Positions 45,931-54,499 of a DNA stretch of 64,000 nt are shown here, piece after piece. The translations under genes and the position numbers were made by a program. Positions within the stretch are counted from its first letter, which is position 1, and each line of letters begins with the position of its first letter. Under the pieces are notes generated by a model that was not told the origin of the DNA, made no database searches, and saw only the letters and a program-made list of their open reading frames with translations. This DNA comes from Flavobacterium gelatinilyticum (lineage in GTDB: Bacteria > Bacteroidota > Bacteroidia > Flavobacteriales > Flavobacteriaceae), in the NCBI RefSeq assembly GCF_027111295.1, contig NZ_CP114287.1:1798001-1862000 (forward strand), read 5' to 3'.

Positions 45931-47262
45931 TTGAATTTTATAAAAAGTTTATATCTCAATAATTTCTTTTTCTATGTGCTTTTGGGCGTTATAGGATTAT
46001 TTATTTGTGCCTTTATTTTTCCAAACCTCTACAATGCGGTTTGGTTTGTACTTTTGATTCTGCTTACTTTTGTAGGATTGGATATTTTAATTTTGTATGT
46101 CACCCAGACCGGAATAGAAGCTGAGAGAACTGTACCCGAAAAACTATCCAACGGAGATTTAAATCCTGTAAACATTCAAATTAAAAATCATTATACTTTT
46201 CTCGTTTCGGTTAAAATAATTGACGAAATTCCGTTTCAGTTTCAGGTACGTGATTTCAAAATTATTACAAGTATAAAAGCATCCGGTCAAAAAGAAATCG
46301 GCTACGATCTTCGCCCGACAGAAAGAGGCGAATATCATTTTGGGGCTTTAAATATTTATGCTTCTTCGCCTTTGCGATTGATTTCCCGCAGGTTTTCTTT
46401 TGGGAACAATCAAATGGTTCCCACCTATCCTTCTTATATTCAGTTAAGAAAATACGATCTTTTGGCTTTTTCAAATAATTTGTACCAATACGGAATCAAG
46501 AAAATACGCCGAATTGGTCATACAATGGAATTTGAGCAAATTAAAGAATACGTTCAGGGCGATGATCTCAGAACTTTAAACTGGAAAGCTACTGCAAAGA
46601 AAAATGCCTTAATGGTGAATCAGTTTCAGGACGAAAAATCACAATCAGTTTACATGGCTATAGATAAAGGCCGTGTGATGCAGATGCCTTTTGATGGTTT
46701 GAGTTTATTAGATTATGCTATAAATTCGACTTTGGTTTTATCAAACGTGATTCTAAAAAAACAAGATAAAGCCGGACTTTTTGCTTTTTCGAAAAAAGTC
46801 GAAAACAGAGTTTTTGCAGAACGAAGAGGTTCACAGATGCAAAAAATCCTTGAAACTTTATACAACATCAAAACCGACTTTTTCGAAAGTGATTACAGCC
46901 GATTGTATGCCGATATTAAGAAAAACATCAATCAGAGAAGCTTAATTATTCTCTACACCAATTTTGAAACAATGGACGGACTGCATCGTCAGCTGCCGTA
47001 CTTAAAAGGAATTGCAAAAAGTCACTTATTGGTTGTAGTTTTTTTCCAAAATACCGAATTAAACTCCATCATCAACAGAAAAACCGATACGATTCAGGAA
47101 GTATACGATAAAGTAATTGCCGAAAAATTCATGTTTGAAAAACGTCTTATCGCCAATGAATTAAAGAAATACGGAATACATTCGGTTTTAACACAACCTG
47201 AAAACCTGACATTGGATGCCATAAATAAATATTTGGAAATTAAGTCACGCGGGATATTGTAA
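45931..47262 (+). CDS. DUF58 domain protein (MoxR partner)
   Basis: 443 residues, apparently starting at TTG (45931), since no in-frame ATG precedes the membrane helices. Two N-terminal helices (FFFYVLLGVIGLFICAFIFP, AVWFVLLILLTFVGLDILIL) and an Ig-like region precede the DUF58 core, MEFEQIKEYVQGDDLRTLNW with KATAKKNALMVNQF. The VWA-like fold continues with SVYMAIDKGRVMQMPFDGLS. DUF58 proteins are standard partners of MoxR ATPases. Confidence 0.88.
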   Translation: MNFIKSLYLNNFFFYVLLGVIGLFICAFIFPNLYNAVWFVLLILLTFVGLDILILYVTQTGIEAERTVPEKLSNGDLNPVNIQIKNHYTFLVSVKIIDEIPFQFQVRDFKIITSIKASGQKEIGYDLRPTERGEYHFGALNIYASSPLRLISRRFSFGNNQMVPTYPSYIQLRKYDLLAFSNNLYQYGIKKIRRIGHTMEFEQIKEYVQGDDLRTLNWKATAKKNALMVNQFQDEKSQSVYMAIDKGRVMQMPFDGLSLLDYAINSTLVLSNVILKKQDKAGLFAFSKKVENRVFAERRGSQMQKILETLYNIKTDFFESDYSRLYADIKKNINQRSLIILYTNFETMDGLHRQLPYLKGIAKSHLLVVVFFQNTELNSIINRKTDTIQEVYDKVIAEKFMFEKRLIANELKKYGIHSVLTQPENLTLDAINKYLEIKSRGIL

Positions 47263-47300
47263 ACCATCTAGTTATATCTATTTAAAACCAAAAAATACAA

Positions 47301-48662
47301 ATGAAATCATTCTTTGGAATTCTTTTCCTTTTTATAACAATTACTATTACTGCACAGATTCCAAAAACCTTAACAGCAAATGATAAGGTCTACGGACTTT
47401 CGAAATTCTGGCAGGAAGTAAATTATAATTTTATTTATTTGGATAAAGTAGACCGCACAATGTGGGATAACCAATACAAAGAGCTTATTTCAATTGTTCA
47501 AAACACGAAAGATGATTATGAATATTATCGAGAACTTCAAAAGTTCTGCGCACTCTTAAAAGACGGACATACTAATGTTTATTTACCAAAAAGTATTGAA
47601 CAAATGGTCAATACGTTTGGAGATTATAAAATCTTTCTTAAAAACATTGAAGGCAAAGCCATCATCATTCGAACAAACCTAAGCAAAAAGGATGAAATTC
47701 CGGTAGGAAGCGAAATTATAGAAGTTAACGGAAAACCAACTCAAAAGTTTATTGACGAAAACGTAAGTCCGTATATATCTACTTCAACAAATTATGTTCT
47801 CCAGGACCTGAGTATTTCAAATTTACTAAAAGGTTTAGATGGTGAAACATTTATAGTCAAAATAAAAAAGCCAAATAAAAAAATAATAGAACTGGCATTA
47901 ACGCACAAAAAAACAGAGGAAAAAGAAGTTTTTCCTGCCGAGGCCGAAAAACAACTTTTAAATTTTAAATGGGTAAATAAAGAAACTGCCTATGTATCGT
48001 TAAATTCTTTTAGCGATGAAAAAATTGACAGCTTATTTGTATCCAAACTTCCTGAGTTATATAAAGCTAAATCATTAATAATCGATTTGCGTTCTAACGG
48101 AGGCGGAAGCACTAATGTTGGAACTGAAATACTCCAGTATTTAACAAACGACACTATTCTATACGGGTCAAAGCAAAAAAGTCGTTTTCATGTTCCGGCA
48201 TATAAAGCCTGGGGGAAATTTGTCGAAGCAAAAGATACTGTAAACATTCCATGGAATAAAAAACACTATTTGTCGTATCATGATCAATTCTACTTTGATT
48301 TTGATTACAACCCAACAATAATTGAGTTAAATGCAAAAAGAATTGTGGTTCCAACCGTAATTTTGTTTGGTCATAATACAGCTTCTGCTGCAGAAGATTT
48401 TTTAATTTTGGCAGACAACCAAAAACATATGATTAAAATGGGTGAAAGATCGTATGGAAGTACAGGTCAGCCTTTTGTATTCGATCTGCCTGGAGGCGGT
48501 TATGCCAGAGTATGTACTAAAAAAGATACTTATCCGGATGGCAGAGAATTTGTAGGTTACGGCATAAAGCCGGATATAGAGGTTGTTCCTACTTTAAAAG
48601 ACTATATGAACAATCGAGATACAGCGCTTGAAGAAGCAATTAAATATTTAAAGAAAAGATAA
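47301..48662 (+). CDS. Secreted S41 family peptidase
   Basis: 453 residues with signal peptide (SFFGILFLFITITITAQ). A helical N-terminal region (YGLSKFWQEVNYNF) is followed by a PDZ-like segment (IPVGSEIIEVNGKPTQKF). The tail-specific protease core has LIIDLRSNGGGSTNVG, the nucleophile Ser in FGHNTASAAEDFLIL and the general-base Lys/Gly region MGERSYGSTGQPF. It should cleave or trim periplasmic proteins. It starts 38 bp after the DUF58 gene and may be read through from that operon. Confidence 0.88.
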   Translation: MKSFFGILFLFITITITAQIPKTLTANDKVYGLSKFWQEVNYNFIYLDKVDRTMWDNQYKELISIVQNTKDDYEYYRELQKFCALLKDGHTNVYLPKSIEQMVNTFGDYKIFLKNIEGKAIIIRTNLSKKDEIPVGSEIIEVNGKPTQKFIDENVSPYISTSTNYVLQDLSISNLLKGLDGETFIVKIKKPNKKIIELALTHKKTEEKEVFPAEAEKQLLNFKWVNKETAYVSLNSFSDEKIDSLFVSKLPELYKAKSLIIDLRSNGGGSTNVGTEILQYLTNDTILYGSKQKSRFHVPAYKAWGKFVEAKDTVNIPWNKKHYLSYHDQFYFDFDYNPTIIELNAKRIVVPTVILFGHNTASAAEDFLILADNQKHMIKMGERSYGSTGQPFVFDLPGGGYARVCTKKDTYPDGREFVGYGIKPDIEVVPTLKDYMNNRDTALEEAIKYLKKR

Positions 48663-48735
48663 CCTGATCTCTTTTTCTTTTTAATACTTTTCTGATTATA
48701 ATTGCTTTCAAATCTCTTATTAAAAAAGACAACAA

Positions 48736-49812
48736 ATGAAAAAAATATTTTTATCAGCATTTGTGTTAATGAGCTTTTTAACTTCTGCTCAAAAAACAGA
48801 AAACATCATCATTATTACCACTGACGGACTTCGCTGGCAGGAAGTTTTTAAAGGCGTTGATTCGGAAATTGCCAATGATAAAAAATTCAATCAGGACGAC
48901 GAAAGTTATATCCGTAAGAAATATAAAGGTTCAGACTCACGCCAAAAAATAATGCCTTTTTTCTGGTCTGAAATTGCTTTGAAAGGACAAATTTACGGTA
49001 ATCGCGAATTGGGCAGCAAAGTAGACGTTTCAAATCCGTATTGGTTCAGTTATCCCGGATACAGCGAAATTTTTACCGGAAATGTCGATCGTAAGATAAA
49101 CTCGAATGGGTACAAACCTAATCCGAATATCAATGTTCTGGAGTTTTTAAATAAACAGCCGGAACTTCAGGGCAAAATCGCCGCTTTTGGCGCCTGGAAT
49201 GCCTTTGACCGAATTTTAAATGAAGAAAGAGCCGGATTTCCTGTAATTTCTGCTTTTGATAAAGTAGGCGGCAATGCTCCAACAGCTGCTCAAAATTTGT
49301 TAAACGAGATGCGCGACAATTCGTTTAAACCGTTTCATGAAGATGAATGCCTAGATGTTTTTACCCATTATCAGGCAATGGACGAACTGAAAAACAAAAA
49401 GCCTAAAGTATTGTTTATCGGGTATGGAGAAACAGATGAATGGGCGCATCACAGTCATTACAGATCGTATCTCGATGCTGCAAATCAGGTTGATAAATGG
49501 ATTAAAGAAATCTGGACTTTTGTGCAAAACGATCCTCAGTACAAAAACAAAACTACAATTTTCATTACGACCGACCACGGACGCGGCGATAAAACAAAAA
49601 CACAATGGACAGATCACGGCGCTGATGTTCCCGGTGCCTCAGAAATCTGGTTTGCCGCAATGGGTCCCGAAATCGCAGCAAAAGGTGAAATCAAAACAGA
49701 TTCGCAATTCTACCAAAAACAATTTGCACAAACAATTGCCAAATTTTTAGGCTATAATTTCACAACAGACCATCCTGTTGCTGATGAAGTTAAAGAAGTT
49801 TTTACGAAATAG
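48736..49812 (+). CDS. Secreted alkaline-phosphatase-superfamily phosphodiesterase/phosphatase
   Basis: 358 residues, signal peptide KKIFLSAFVLMSFLTSAQ. Metal ligands typical of the superfamily: IIITTDGLRWQEVF (first Asp), GYGETDEWAHHSHY (Asp and His), FITTDHGRG (Asp-His) and TDHGADVPGASEIWF (His). The likely nucleophile Ser/Thr is in YPGYSEIFTGN. This matches type I phosphodiesterase / nucleotide pyrophosphatase-like enzymes in the periplasm. Substrate cannot be set by sequence alone. Confidence 0.8.
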   Translation: MKKIFLSAFVLMSFLTSAQKTENIIIITTDGLRWQEVFKGVDSEIANDKKFNQDDESYIRKKYKGSDSRQKIMPFFWSEIALKGQIYGNRELGSKVDVSNPYWFSYPGYSEIFTGNVDRKINSNGYKPNPNINVLEFLNKQPELQGKIAAFGAWNAFDRILNEERAGFPVISAFDKVGGNAPTAAQNLLNEMRDNSFKPFHEDECLDVFTHYQAMDELKNKKPKVLFIGYGETDEWAHHSHYRSYLDAANQVDKWIKEIWTFVQNDPQYKNKTTIFITTDHGRGDKTKTQWTDHGADVPGASEIWFAAMGPEIAAKGEIKTDSQFYQKQFAQTIAKFLGYNFTTDHPVADEVKEVFTK

Positions 49813-49817
49813 TTTTT

Positions 49818-49878
49818 TTGCCGCCAATTCACGAATTATTTAGTTTGTAATTAATATAAAATTCGTGAATTTGCGGCA
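49818..49878. repeat. Inverted repeat of the AATTCACGAATT family
   Basis: TTGCCGCCAATTCACGAATT (49818-49837) and AATTCGTGAATTTGCGGCA (49860-49878) pair except for one or two positions, with a loop near 22 nt. It begins 6 bp after the phosphatase stop, so it may also serve as terminator. Confidence 0.8.
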
Positions 49879-49897
49879 GATCTACACTTTTTTATAA

Positions 49898-50395
49898 ATG
49901 AAAAAATTATATAAAGAAATTATATGGATAATTGCATTATTACTAATAAGTTATAGTATTTGGAATCCTCAAATAATCCTGGATTTAGATTTACCAGATT
50001 CTACTATCGATATCAACATTCATGATGCTTATTTTGTAATTGCCTCAACTAACATTTTAATTCTAATAATTGGAGTTGTTTTCTATTTTAGTTACCTTCT
50101 AAGGATCATTTTCACTAAATTTAAAAGCATCTTAATAAATTGTATATTCCTTTTTGCAAATCTTTTGATGATTATTATAATGTCATTTTGTACTCAAGTA
50201 ATAAAAATGATGGTGATTTTGCCTGGAACTACAATTTATCCTCCTCTTTCTTCTAAACCTATAGTTCATCAAGGTAACGGATTAGACATTTTATATTCTC
50301 GTTTTATAATCATATTAATCATTTTTATTGTCACTTTTATTTTAGTTACAGTAATAACTTTGATCAATTATAAAAGGAAGAAAAATCATAAATAA
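49898..50395 (+). CDS. Small orphan membrane protein with oxidase-like HDAYFVIA motif
   Basis: 165 residues, four hydrophobic segments (~7-25, 46-70, 80-105, 135-157). I cannot assign a family. After the first helix it has STIDINIHDAYFVIASTNIL, which resembles DIxLHDTYFVVAHFH of haem-copper oxidase subunit I. The two haem-ligand His of that motif are absent (AST instead of AHFH). The other oxidase helices are missing too, so it is not an oxidase. It is more AT-rich than its neighbours and lies between two direct copies of the AATTCGTGAATTTG repeat, suggesting recent gain. Function unknown. Confidence 0.65.
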   Translation: MKKLYKEIIWIIALLLISYSIWNPQIILDLDLPDSTIDINIHDAYFVIASTNILILIIGVVFYFSYLLRIIFTKFKSILINCIFLFANLLMIIIMSFCTQVIKMMVILPGTTIYPPLSSKPIVHQGNGLDILYSRFIIILIIFIVTFILVTVITLINYKRKKNHK

Positions 50396-50406
50396 TCGCT
50401 TTAATC

Positions 50407-50428
50407 AATATAATTCGTGAATTTGTGG
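50407..50428 (+). repeat. AATTCGTGAATTTG repeat, direct copy
   Basis: AATATAATTCGTGAATTTGTGG, in the same orientation as the right arm at 49856-49878 (AATATAAAATTCGTGAATTTGCGG). The two copies flank the orphan membrane gene. Confidence 0.8.
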
Positions 50429-50446
50429 TGAAGAACCTTTGTATCT

Positions 50447-50476
50447 TTGCAGCTTTAAAAAAACTCTGTACCTTTG
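50447..50476 (+). promoter_or_regulatory. Promoter(s) of the SpoU methyltransferase gene
   Basis: TTG (50447-50449), 19 bp, TACCTTTG (50469-50476), 29 bp before the ATG. The TTG is the end of a second -7-like box, TATCTTTG (50442-50449), itself 16 bp after another TTG, so two overlapping promoters are possible. Confidence 0.5.
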
Positions 50477-50505
50477 ACCCTTTGCAACTTTGAGTCTTTA
50501 AAAAA

Positions 50506-51294
50506 ATGAAACAAATCACTTCCGTTCAAAATCCGTTTATCAAATCTTTGGCTTTACTTCAGGAAAAATCCAAGGCCAGAAAACAAACCGGAACATTTTT
50601 AATTGAAGGATTACGCGAAATTTCATTAGCAATAAAAGGCGGTTATGAAATCGAAACTGTCTTATTTTTACCGGAATTGGTAACCGAGACAGAAATAAAC
50701 AAACTCATTCATTCTCCGTTTCAAATAATAGAAATCAATAAAGAAGTCTATCAAAAACTGGCGTATCGCGATACAACCGAAGGAATTCTGGCCGTAGCCA
50801 AAACCAAATCTCTCAAACTATCTGATTTAAAATTATCTGATAATCCGCTGATTCTCGTTGCAGAATCATTGGAAAAACCGGGAAACGTTGGTGCCGTTTT
50901 ACGCACAGCCGATGCCGCTAAACTAGATGCTGTTTTAATAGCAGATCCAAAAAGCGATTTATACAATCCAAATATTGTACGTTCCAGTGTAGGCTGTTTG
51001 TTTACCAATCAAATTGCAACCGGAACTTCAGAAGAAATTATTGCGTTTTTAAAAGAAAAAAAGATCCGTTTTTATTCGGCAACACTTCAAAATTCAACTT
51101 CTTACCATACCCAAAATTTCACTACTCCAACCGCTCTTGTTGTGGGTACAGAAGCCACAGGATTATCCCAAAAATGGCGAGATGAAGCCACACAAAACAT
51201 CATTATTCCCATGCAGGGCGAAATCGACAGCATGAATGTTTCTGTAGCAGCTGCGATTTTAATTTTTGAAGCAAAAAGACAAAGAGGTTTTTAA
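50506..51294 (+). CDS. SpoU/TrmH family RNA 2'-O-methyltransferase
   Basis: 262 residues. The N-terminal substrate-binding part starts KQITSVQNPFIKSLALLQEK and holds RKQTGTFLIEGLREI. The SPOUT knot has the three family motifs: LVAESLEKPGNVGAVLRTAD (motif 1, Asn and Arg), ALVVGTEATGLSQKW (motif 2) and IIPMQGEIDSMNVSVAAAIL (motif 3). It methylates a ribose in rRNA or tRNA; RlmB/TsnR-like by length, target base unknown. Confidence 0.93.
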   Translation: MKQITSVQNPFIKSLALLQEKSKARKQTGTFLIEGLREISLAIKGGYEIETVLFLPELVTETEINKLIHSPFQIIEINKEVYQKLAYRDTTEGILAVAKTKSLKLSDLKLSDNPLILVAESLEKPGNVGAVLRTADAAKLDAVLIADPKSDLYNPNIVRSSVGCLFTNQIATGTSEEIIAFLKEKKIRFYSATLQNSTSYHTQNFTTPTALVVGTEATGLSQKWRDEATQNIIIPMQGEIDSMNVSVAAAILIFEAKRQRGF

Positions 51295-51344
51295 TTTCAG
51301 ACTGGCTGCGCCAAATTAAAATCAGCACCCTCATTTACAGATAG

Positions 51345-51470
51345 TATAATCAATCTAAATCTAAACCCGCAATCTAAAACATCTTTTTGCAAGTCATTGT
51401 AAATCAATGTGAAATCTGAGATCTAAAATCTAAAATTTTCATCAAATCTGAAATCTAAAATCCCCAATTC
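51345..51470. repeat. AATCTAAA-type low-complexity intergenic repeats
   Basis: Repeated AATCTAAAATCT and AATCTGARATCTAAAATC strings fill the spacer between the methyltransferase gene and rel. The same kind of sequence, with C replacing A at places, occurs inside the DegT aminotransferase gene. Confidence 0.6.
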
Positions 51471-51475
51471 TCCCC

Positions 51476-51506
51476 TTGCGTATGTTCAAACTAATTCTTA
51501 TTTTTA
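51476..51506 (+). promoter_or_regulatory. Probable rel promoter
   Basis: TTG (51476-51478), 20 bp, TATTTTTA (51499-51506), one mismatch from TAnnTTTG, 20 bp before the ATG at 51526. Confidence 0.5.
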
Positions 51507-51525
51507 GTACTTGAACTATGCCGTT

Positions 51526-53748
51526 ATGACAGAAATTGATATTGAAAAAGAAAATAAAGCTATTGCGCAGGAATACAAAGAATTACTACGAATCAGCTAC
51601 CAGACTTTAAGCCCAGCTGACAAAAAATTAATTCGCAAAGCTTTTGATGTTGCCGTTGATGCCCACAAAGAGCAGCGACGCAAATCCGGCGAAGCATACA
51701 TCTTTCATCCTATTGCAGTTGCGAAAATTGTTGCCTCAGAAATTGGTCTGGGAGCGACCTCTATTGCCGCAGCTTTATTACACGATGTTGTCGAAGACAC
51801 CCCAATGACTGTTGAAGATATTGAGCGTTTGTTTAATCCAAAAGTGGCACAGCTTGTTGAGGGTTTAACGAAGATTTCATTAGTTCAAAAAGACCTGAAT
51901 GCTTCGATGCAGGCAGAGAATTTCCGTAAAATGATCCTGACACTGAACGATGATGTTCGTGTAATCCTGATCAAATTAGCCGATCGTCTGCATAATATGC
52001 AGACTATGGATTCGATGGCGGAATATAAACAGACCAAAATCGCATCGGAAACACTTTATATTTATGCGCCCCTGGCCCATCGCCTTGGACTTTACAACAT
52101 TAAAACCAAACTTGAAGATTTAGGTTTAAAATATACAGAACCTGCTGTTTACGAAGATATCGTAAGCAAAATCAGAGAAACCAAAGAACAACAGGATGCT
52201 TATATCAACGATATTTCGGAGGTAATAAAAAAATCCCTCGATGCAGAAAATATCGATTATATCATAAAAGGCCGTCCAAAATCTATTTATTCGATTCGCC
52301 GAAAAATGCGTGCACAGAACGTAAGTTTTGATGAAGTGTACGATAAATTCGCTTTGAGAATCGTATATAAATCAGATCCGCATGACGAAAAATTCATTGC
52401 CTGGAAAATTTATTCGATCGTAACAGATCATTACCGACCAAGCCCGAGCCGATTACGCGACTGGATTTCATCGCCAAAATCGACCGGATATGAAGCCCTT
52501 CACATTACTGTTATGGGTCCAAAAGGACGCTGGGTTGAAGTTCAGGTGCGAAGTGAACGTATGGATGAAATTGCCGAAAAAGGTTATGCAGCCCATTACA
52601 AATACAAAAACGGTGCAACCGAAGAAAGCGGTCTGGATACCTGGCTGAATCTTCTTCGTGAAGCTTTGGAAAACCCGGAAACAAACGCAGTAGATTTTGT
52701 CGAGGATTTCAAAATGAATCTGTATTCAAAAGAAATCTTTGTCTTTACACCAAAAGGAGAAATAAAATCACTGCCAAAAGGTGCAACCTCTCTGGATTTT
52801 GCTTTCAGCATTCACTCCGAAATTGGAATTAAAACCAGAGGAACACGTGTTAACGGACGCCTTGTACCTTTAAACCACGAGTTAAAAAGCGGTGATCAGG
52901 TCGAAGTTATTACATCGGCAAGTCAAAAACCAACCGTAAACTGGCTTGAATATGTTACAACATCAAGAGCAAAAAATAAAATCAAAAACGTTCTTAACGA
53001 GAACACGAAAAAAATCGCCGAAGAAGGAAAAGAATTACTTACCCGAAAACTCAAACATTTAAAAATTACACTTAACGAGCAGGTTACAAACGAACTCGTT
53101 AACTTTTTTAAATTAAAAACGAGTTTAGATTTATTCTACCGAATTGGGATTGGCGCTATCGAAAACCAGCAGTTAAAAGACTACGCGGCACAGAAAAGCA
53201 ATACGTTCATCAATTTCTTTAAAAATAAAATTAAAAGAAATAAAGACACCACAGTTTCTGAAGATATTCACAAACCGGTTATCAGCAGTAATTACGATAT
53301 GCTGGTTTTTGGTACGGAACATGATAAACTGGATTACAAACTTTCGCAATGCTGTAACCCAATTCCGGGTGATGATGTTTTTGGATTCGTGACTATCAAC
53401 GAAGGAATTAAAGTGCATAAAAAAGATTGTCCAAACGCAATTGGAATGCAGTCCAATTATGCATACCGAATCATGAGTGCCAAATGGATCGACTCTTCTC
53501 AGGAAGAATTTAAAGCCATTATCAATATTACCGGAATGGATGTTTTAGGACTTACCAACCAGTTAACGAGAGTAATTTCGAACAATATGAGTGTAAATAT
53601 CCAGAGCATTTCGCTGAGTACAGATGCCGGGATTTTCCACGGACAGGTTGCTGTAATTGTGCAAAACAATACAATTCTGAAAAAAATGATCAATGCCATT
53701 AAAAAAATTGATGGTGTAGACAAGGTTACCAGAGAATACAGGACATAA
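51526..53748 (+). CDS. rel: Bifunctional (p)ppGpp synthetase/hydrolase, Rel/SpoT family
   Basis: 740 residues from the ATG at 51526; a TTG at 51511 is less likely. Makes and degrades the stringent-response alarmone. The hydrolase HD domain is intact (HPIAVAKIVASEIGLG, AALLHDVVEDTPMT, LADRLHNMQTM), so it should hydrolyse. The synthetase domain has GRPKSIYSIRRKMR, FALRIVYKSD, GYEALHITVMGP and EVQVRSERMDEIAEKGYAAH. Then come TGS (EIFVFTPKGEIKSLPKGATS), a zinc-finger-like region with LSQCCNPIPGDDVFGFVT, and a C-terminal ACT domain. The protein is regulated by the ribosome in known homologues. Confidence 0.96.
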   Translation: MTEIDIEKENKAIAQEYKELLRISYQTLSPADKKLIRKAFDVAVDAHKEQRRKSGEAYIFHPIAVAKIVASEIGLGATSIAAALLHDVVEDTPMTVEDIERLFNPKVAQLVEGLTKISLVQKDLNASMQAENFRKMILTLNDDVRVILIKLADRLHNMQTMDSMAEYKQTKIASETLYIYAPLAHRLGLYNIKTKLEDLGLKYTEPAVYEDIVSKIRETKEQQDAYINDISEVIKKSLDAENIDYIIKGRPKSIYSIRRKMRAQNVSFDEVYDKFALRIVYKSDPHDEKFIAWKIYSIVTDHYRPSPSRLRDWISSPKSTGYEALHITVMGPKGRWVEVQVRSERMDEIAEKGYAAHYKYKNGATEESGLDTWLNLLREALENPETNAVDFVEDFKMNLYSKEIFVFTPKGEIKSLPKGATSLDFAFSIHSEIGIKTRGTRVNGRLVPLNHELKSGDQVEVITSASQKPTVNWLEYVTTSRAKNKIKNVLNENTKKIAEEGKELLTRKLKHLKITLNEQVTNELVNFFKLKTSLDLFYRIGIGAIENQQLKDYAAQKSNTFINFFKNKIKRNKDTTVSEDIHKPVISSNYDMLVFGTEHDKLDYKLSQCCNPIPGDDVFGFVTINEGIKVHKKDCPNAIGMQSNYAYRIMSAKWIDSSQEEFKAIINITGMDVLGLTNQLTRVISNNMSVNIQSISLSTDAGIFHGQVAVIVQNNTILKKMINAIKKIDGVDKVTREYRT

Positions 53749-53772
53749 TGGGTTACTAAAAAATATTTACTG

Positions 53773-54315
53773 ATGGAAAACACATCTTTAGAAATTCCCA
53801 AAATACACTTTGATGAAAATGAAGAACTGCTGATTACTGCTTCTGAATCTTCTTCAAAAGACGATTTCGATTTTTTTCAGGGCAAATCGGTTATTCGAAA
53901 CAGAAAACTAAAATCCAGATTTACCAATTGCGATGAATGGATTGAATTTCCTTCTACCCAGGAAATGTATAAAATCCTGAACGGAATTGGCAATATCGAT
54001 AATTTTCTGGCCGAATTTGACGGAGAACCATTTGAAGGAATGACACTCAGATTGTTTAATCCCGTAACAAAATTATGGAGCATTTACTGGTCAGATTCAA
54101 ATACCGGAATTCTGGATAAACCTGTTATTGGATCATTTACAAACAAGGTTGGACATTTTTTCTCTAAAGACAATTACAACGGTAAAGCCGTGATTCAGGT
54201 ATTTCGATGGGATGCGCGGGATGAAAATAATCCTGTATGGAGTCAGGCAATGTCTGGTGACAAAGGAAAAACATGGGAATGGAACTGGTACATGTATATG
54301 ACGAAATCGAATTAA
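53773..54315 (+). CDS. Hypothetical protein, DUF1579-like
   Basis: 180 residues, no signal peptide or membrane helix. After an acidic N terminus it has DFDFFQGKSVIRNRKLKSRF, NIDNFLAEFDGEPFEGMTLR, WSIYWSDSNTGILDKPVIGS and VWSQAMSGDKGKTWEWNWYM. This is the W-rich beta pattern of DUF1579-like lipocalin-type small proteins; cytoplasmic relatives have no known activity. 24 bp after rel on the same strand, so it may be co-transcribed. Function unknown. Confidence 0.6.
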   Translation: MENTSLEIPKIHFDENEELLITASESSSKDDFDFFQGKSVIRNRKLKSRFTNCDEWIEFPSTQEMYKILNGIGNIDNFLAEFDGEPFEGMTLRLFNPVTKLWSIYWSDSNTGILDKPVIGSFTNKVGHFFSKDNYNGKAVIQVFRWDARDENNPVWSQAMSGDKGKTWEWNWYMYMTKSN

Positions 54316-54485
54316 AATATTTGTTAGTTTTATCATAAATTAATTTAATTATGTTAATTAAACCAATTCGGGCTTTCAGAATATTTCTTACGTAAAAGCC
54401 TGTATTTAATGCATTATTACTAATCAAATTCAAGTTTAAACGTTAAACTTTAAACCCGAAACTTTTATTCATTAAAATAAAAAAT

Positions 54486-54493
54486 TATCTTTG
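54486..54493 (+). promoter_or_regulatory. -7 element directly before the fur start
   Basis: TATCTTTG, an exact TAnnTTTG, ends 6 bp before the ATG at 54500. Transcription would then start at or near the start codon. Confidence 0.5.
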
Positions 54494-54499
54494 CCGGAT

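Noticed and set aside
49898..50395. Truncated cytochrome oxidase subunit I gene
   Set aside because: Only one short motif is similar and the frame is intact with its own start and stop, so it is not a broken oxidase.
54164..54433. 89-codon minus-strand frame after the DUF1579-like gene
   Set aside because: Overlaps the real gene on the other strand and has no protein-like conservation pattern.
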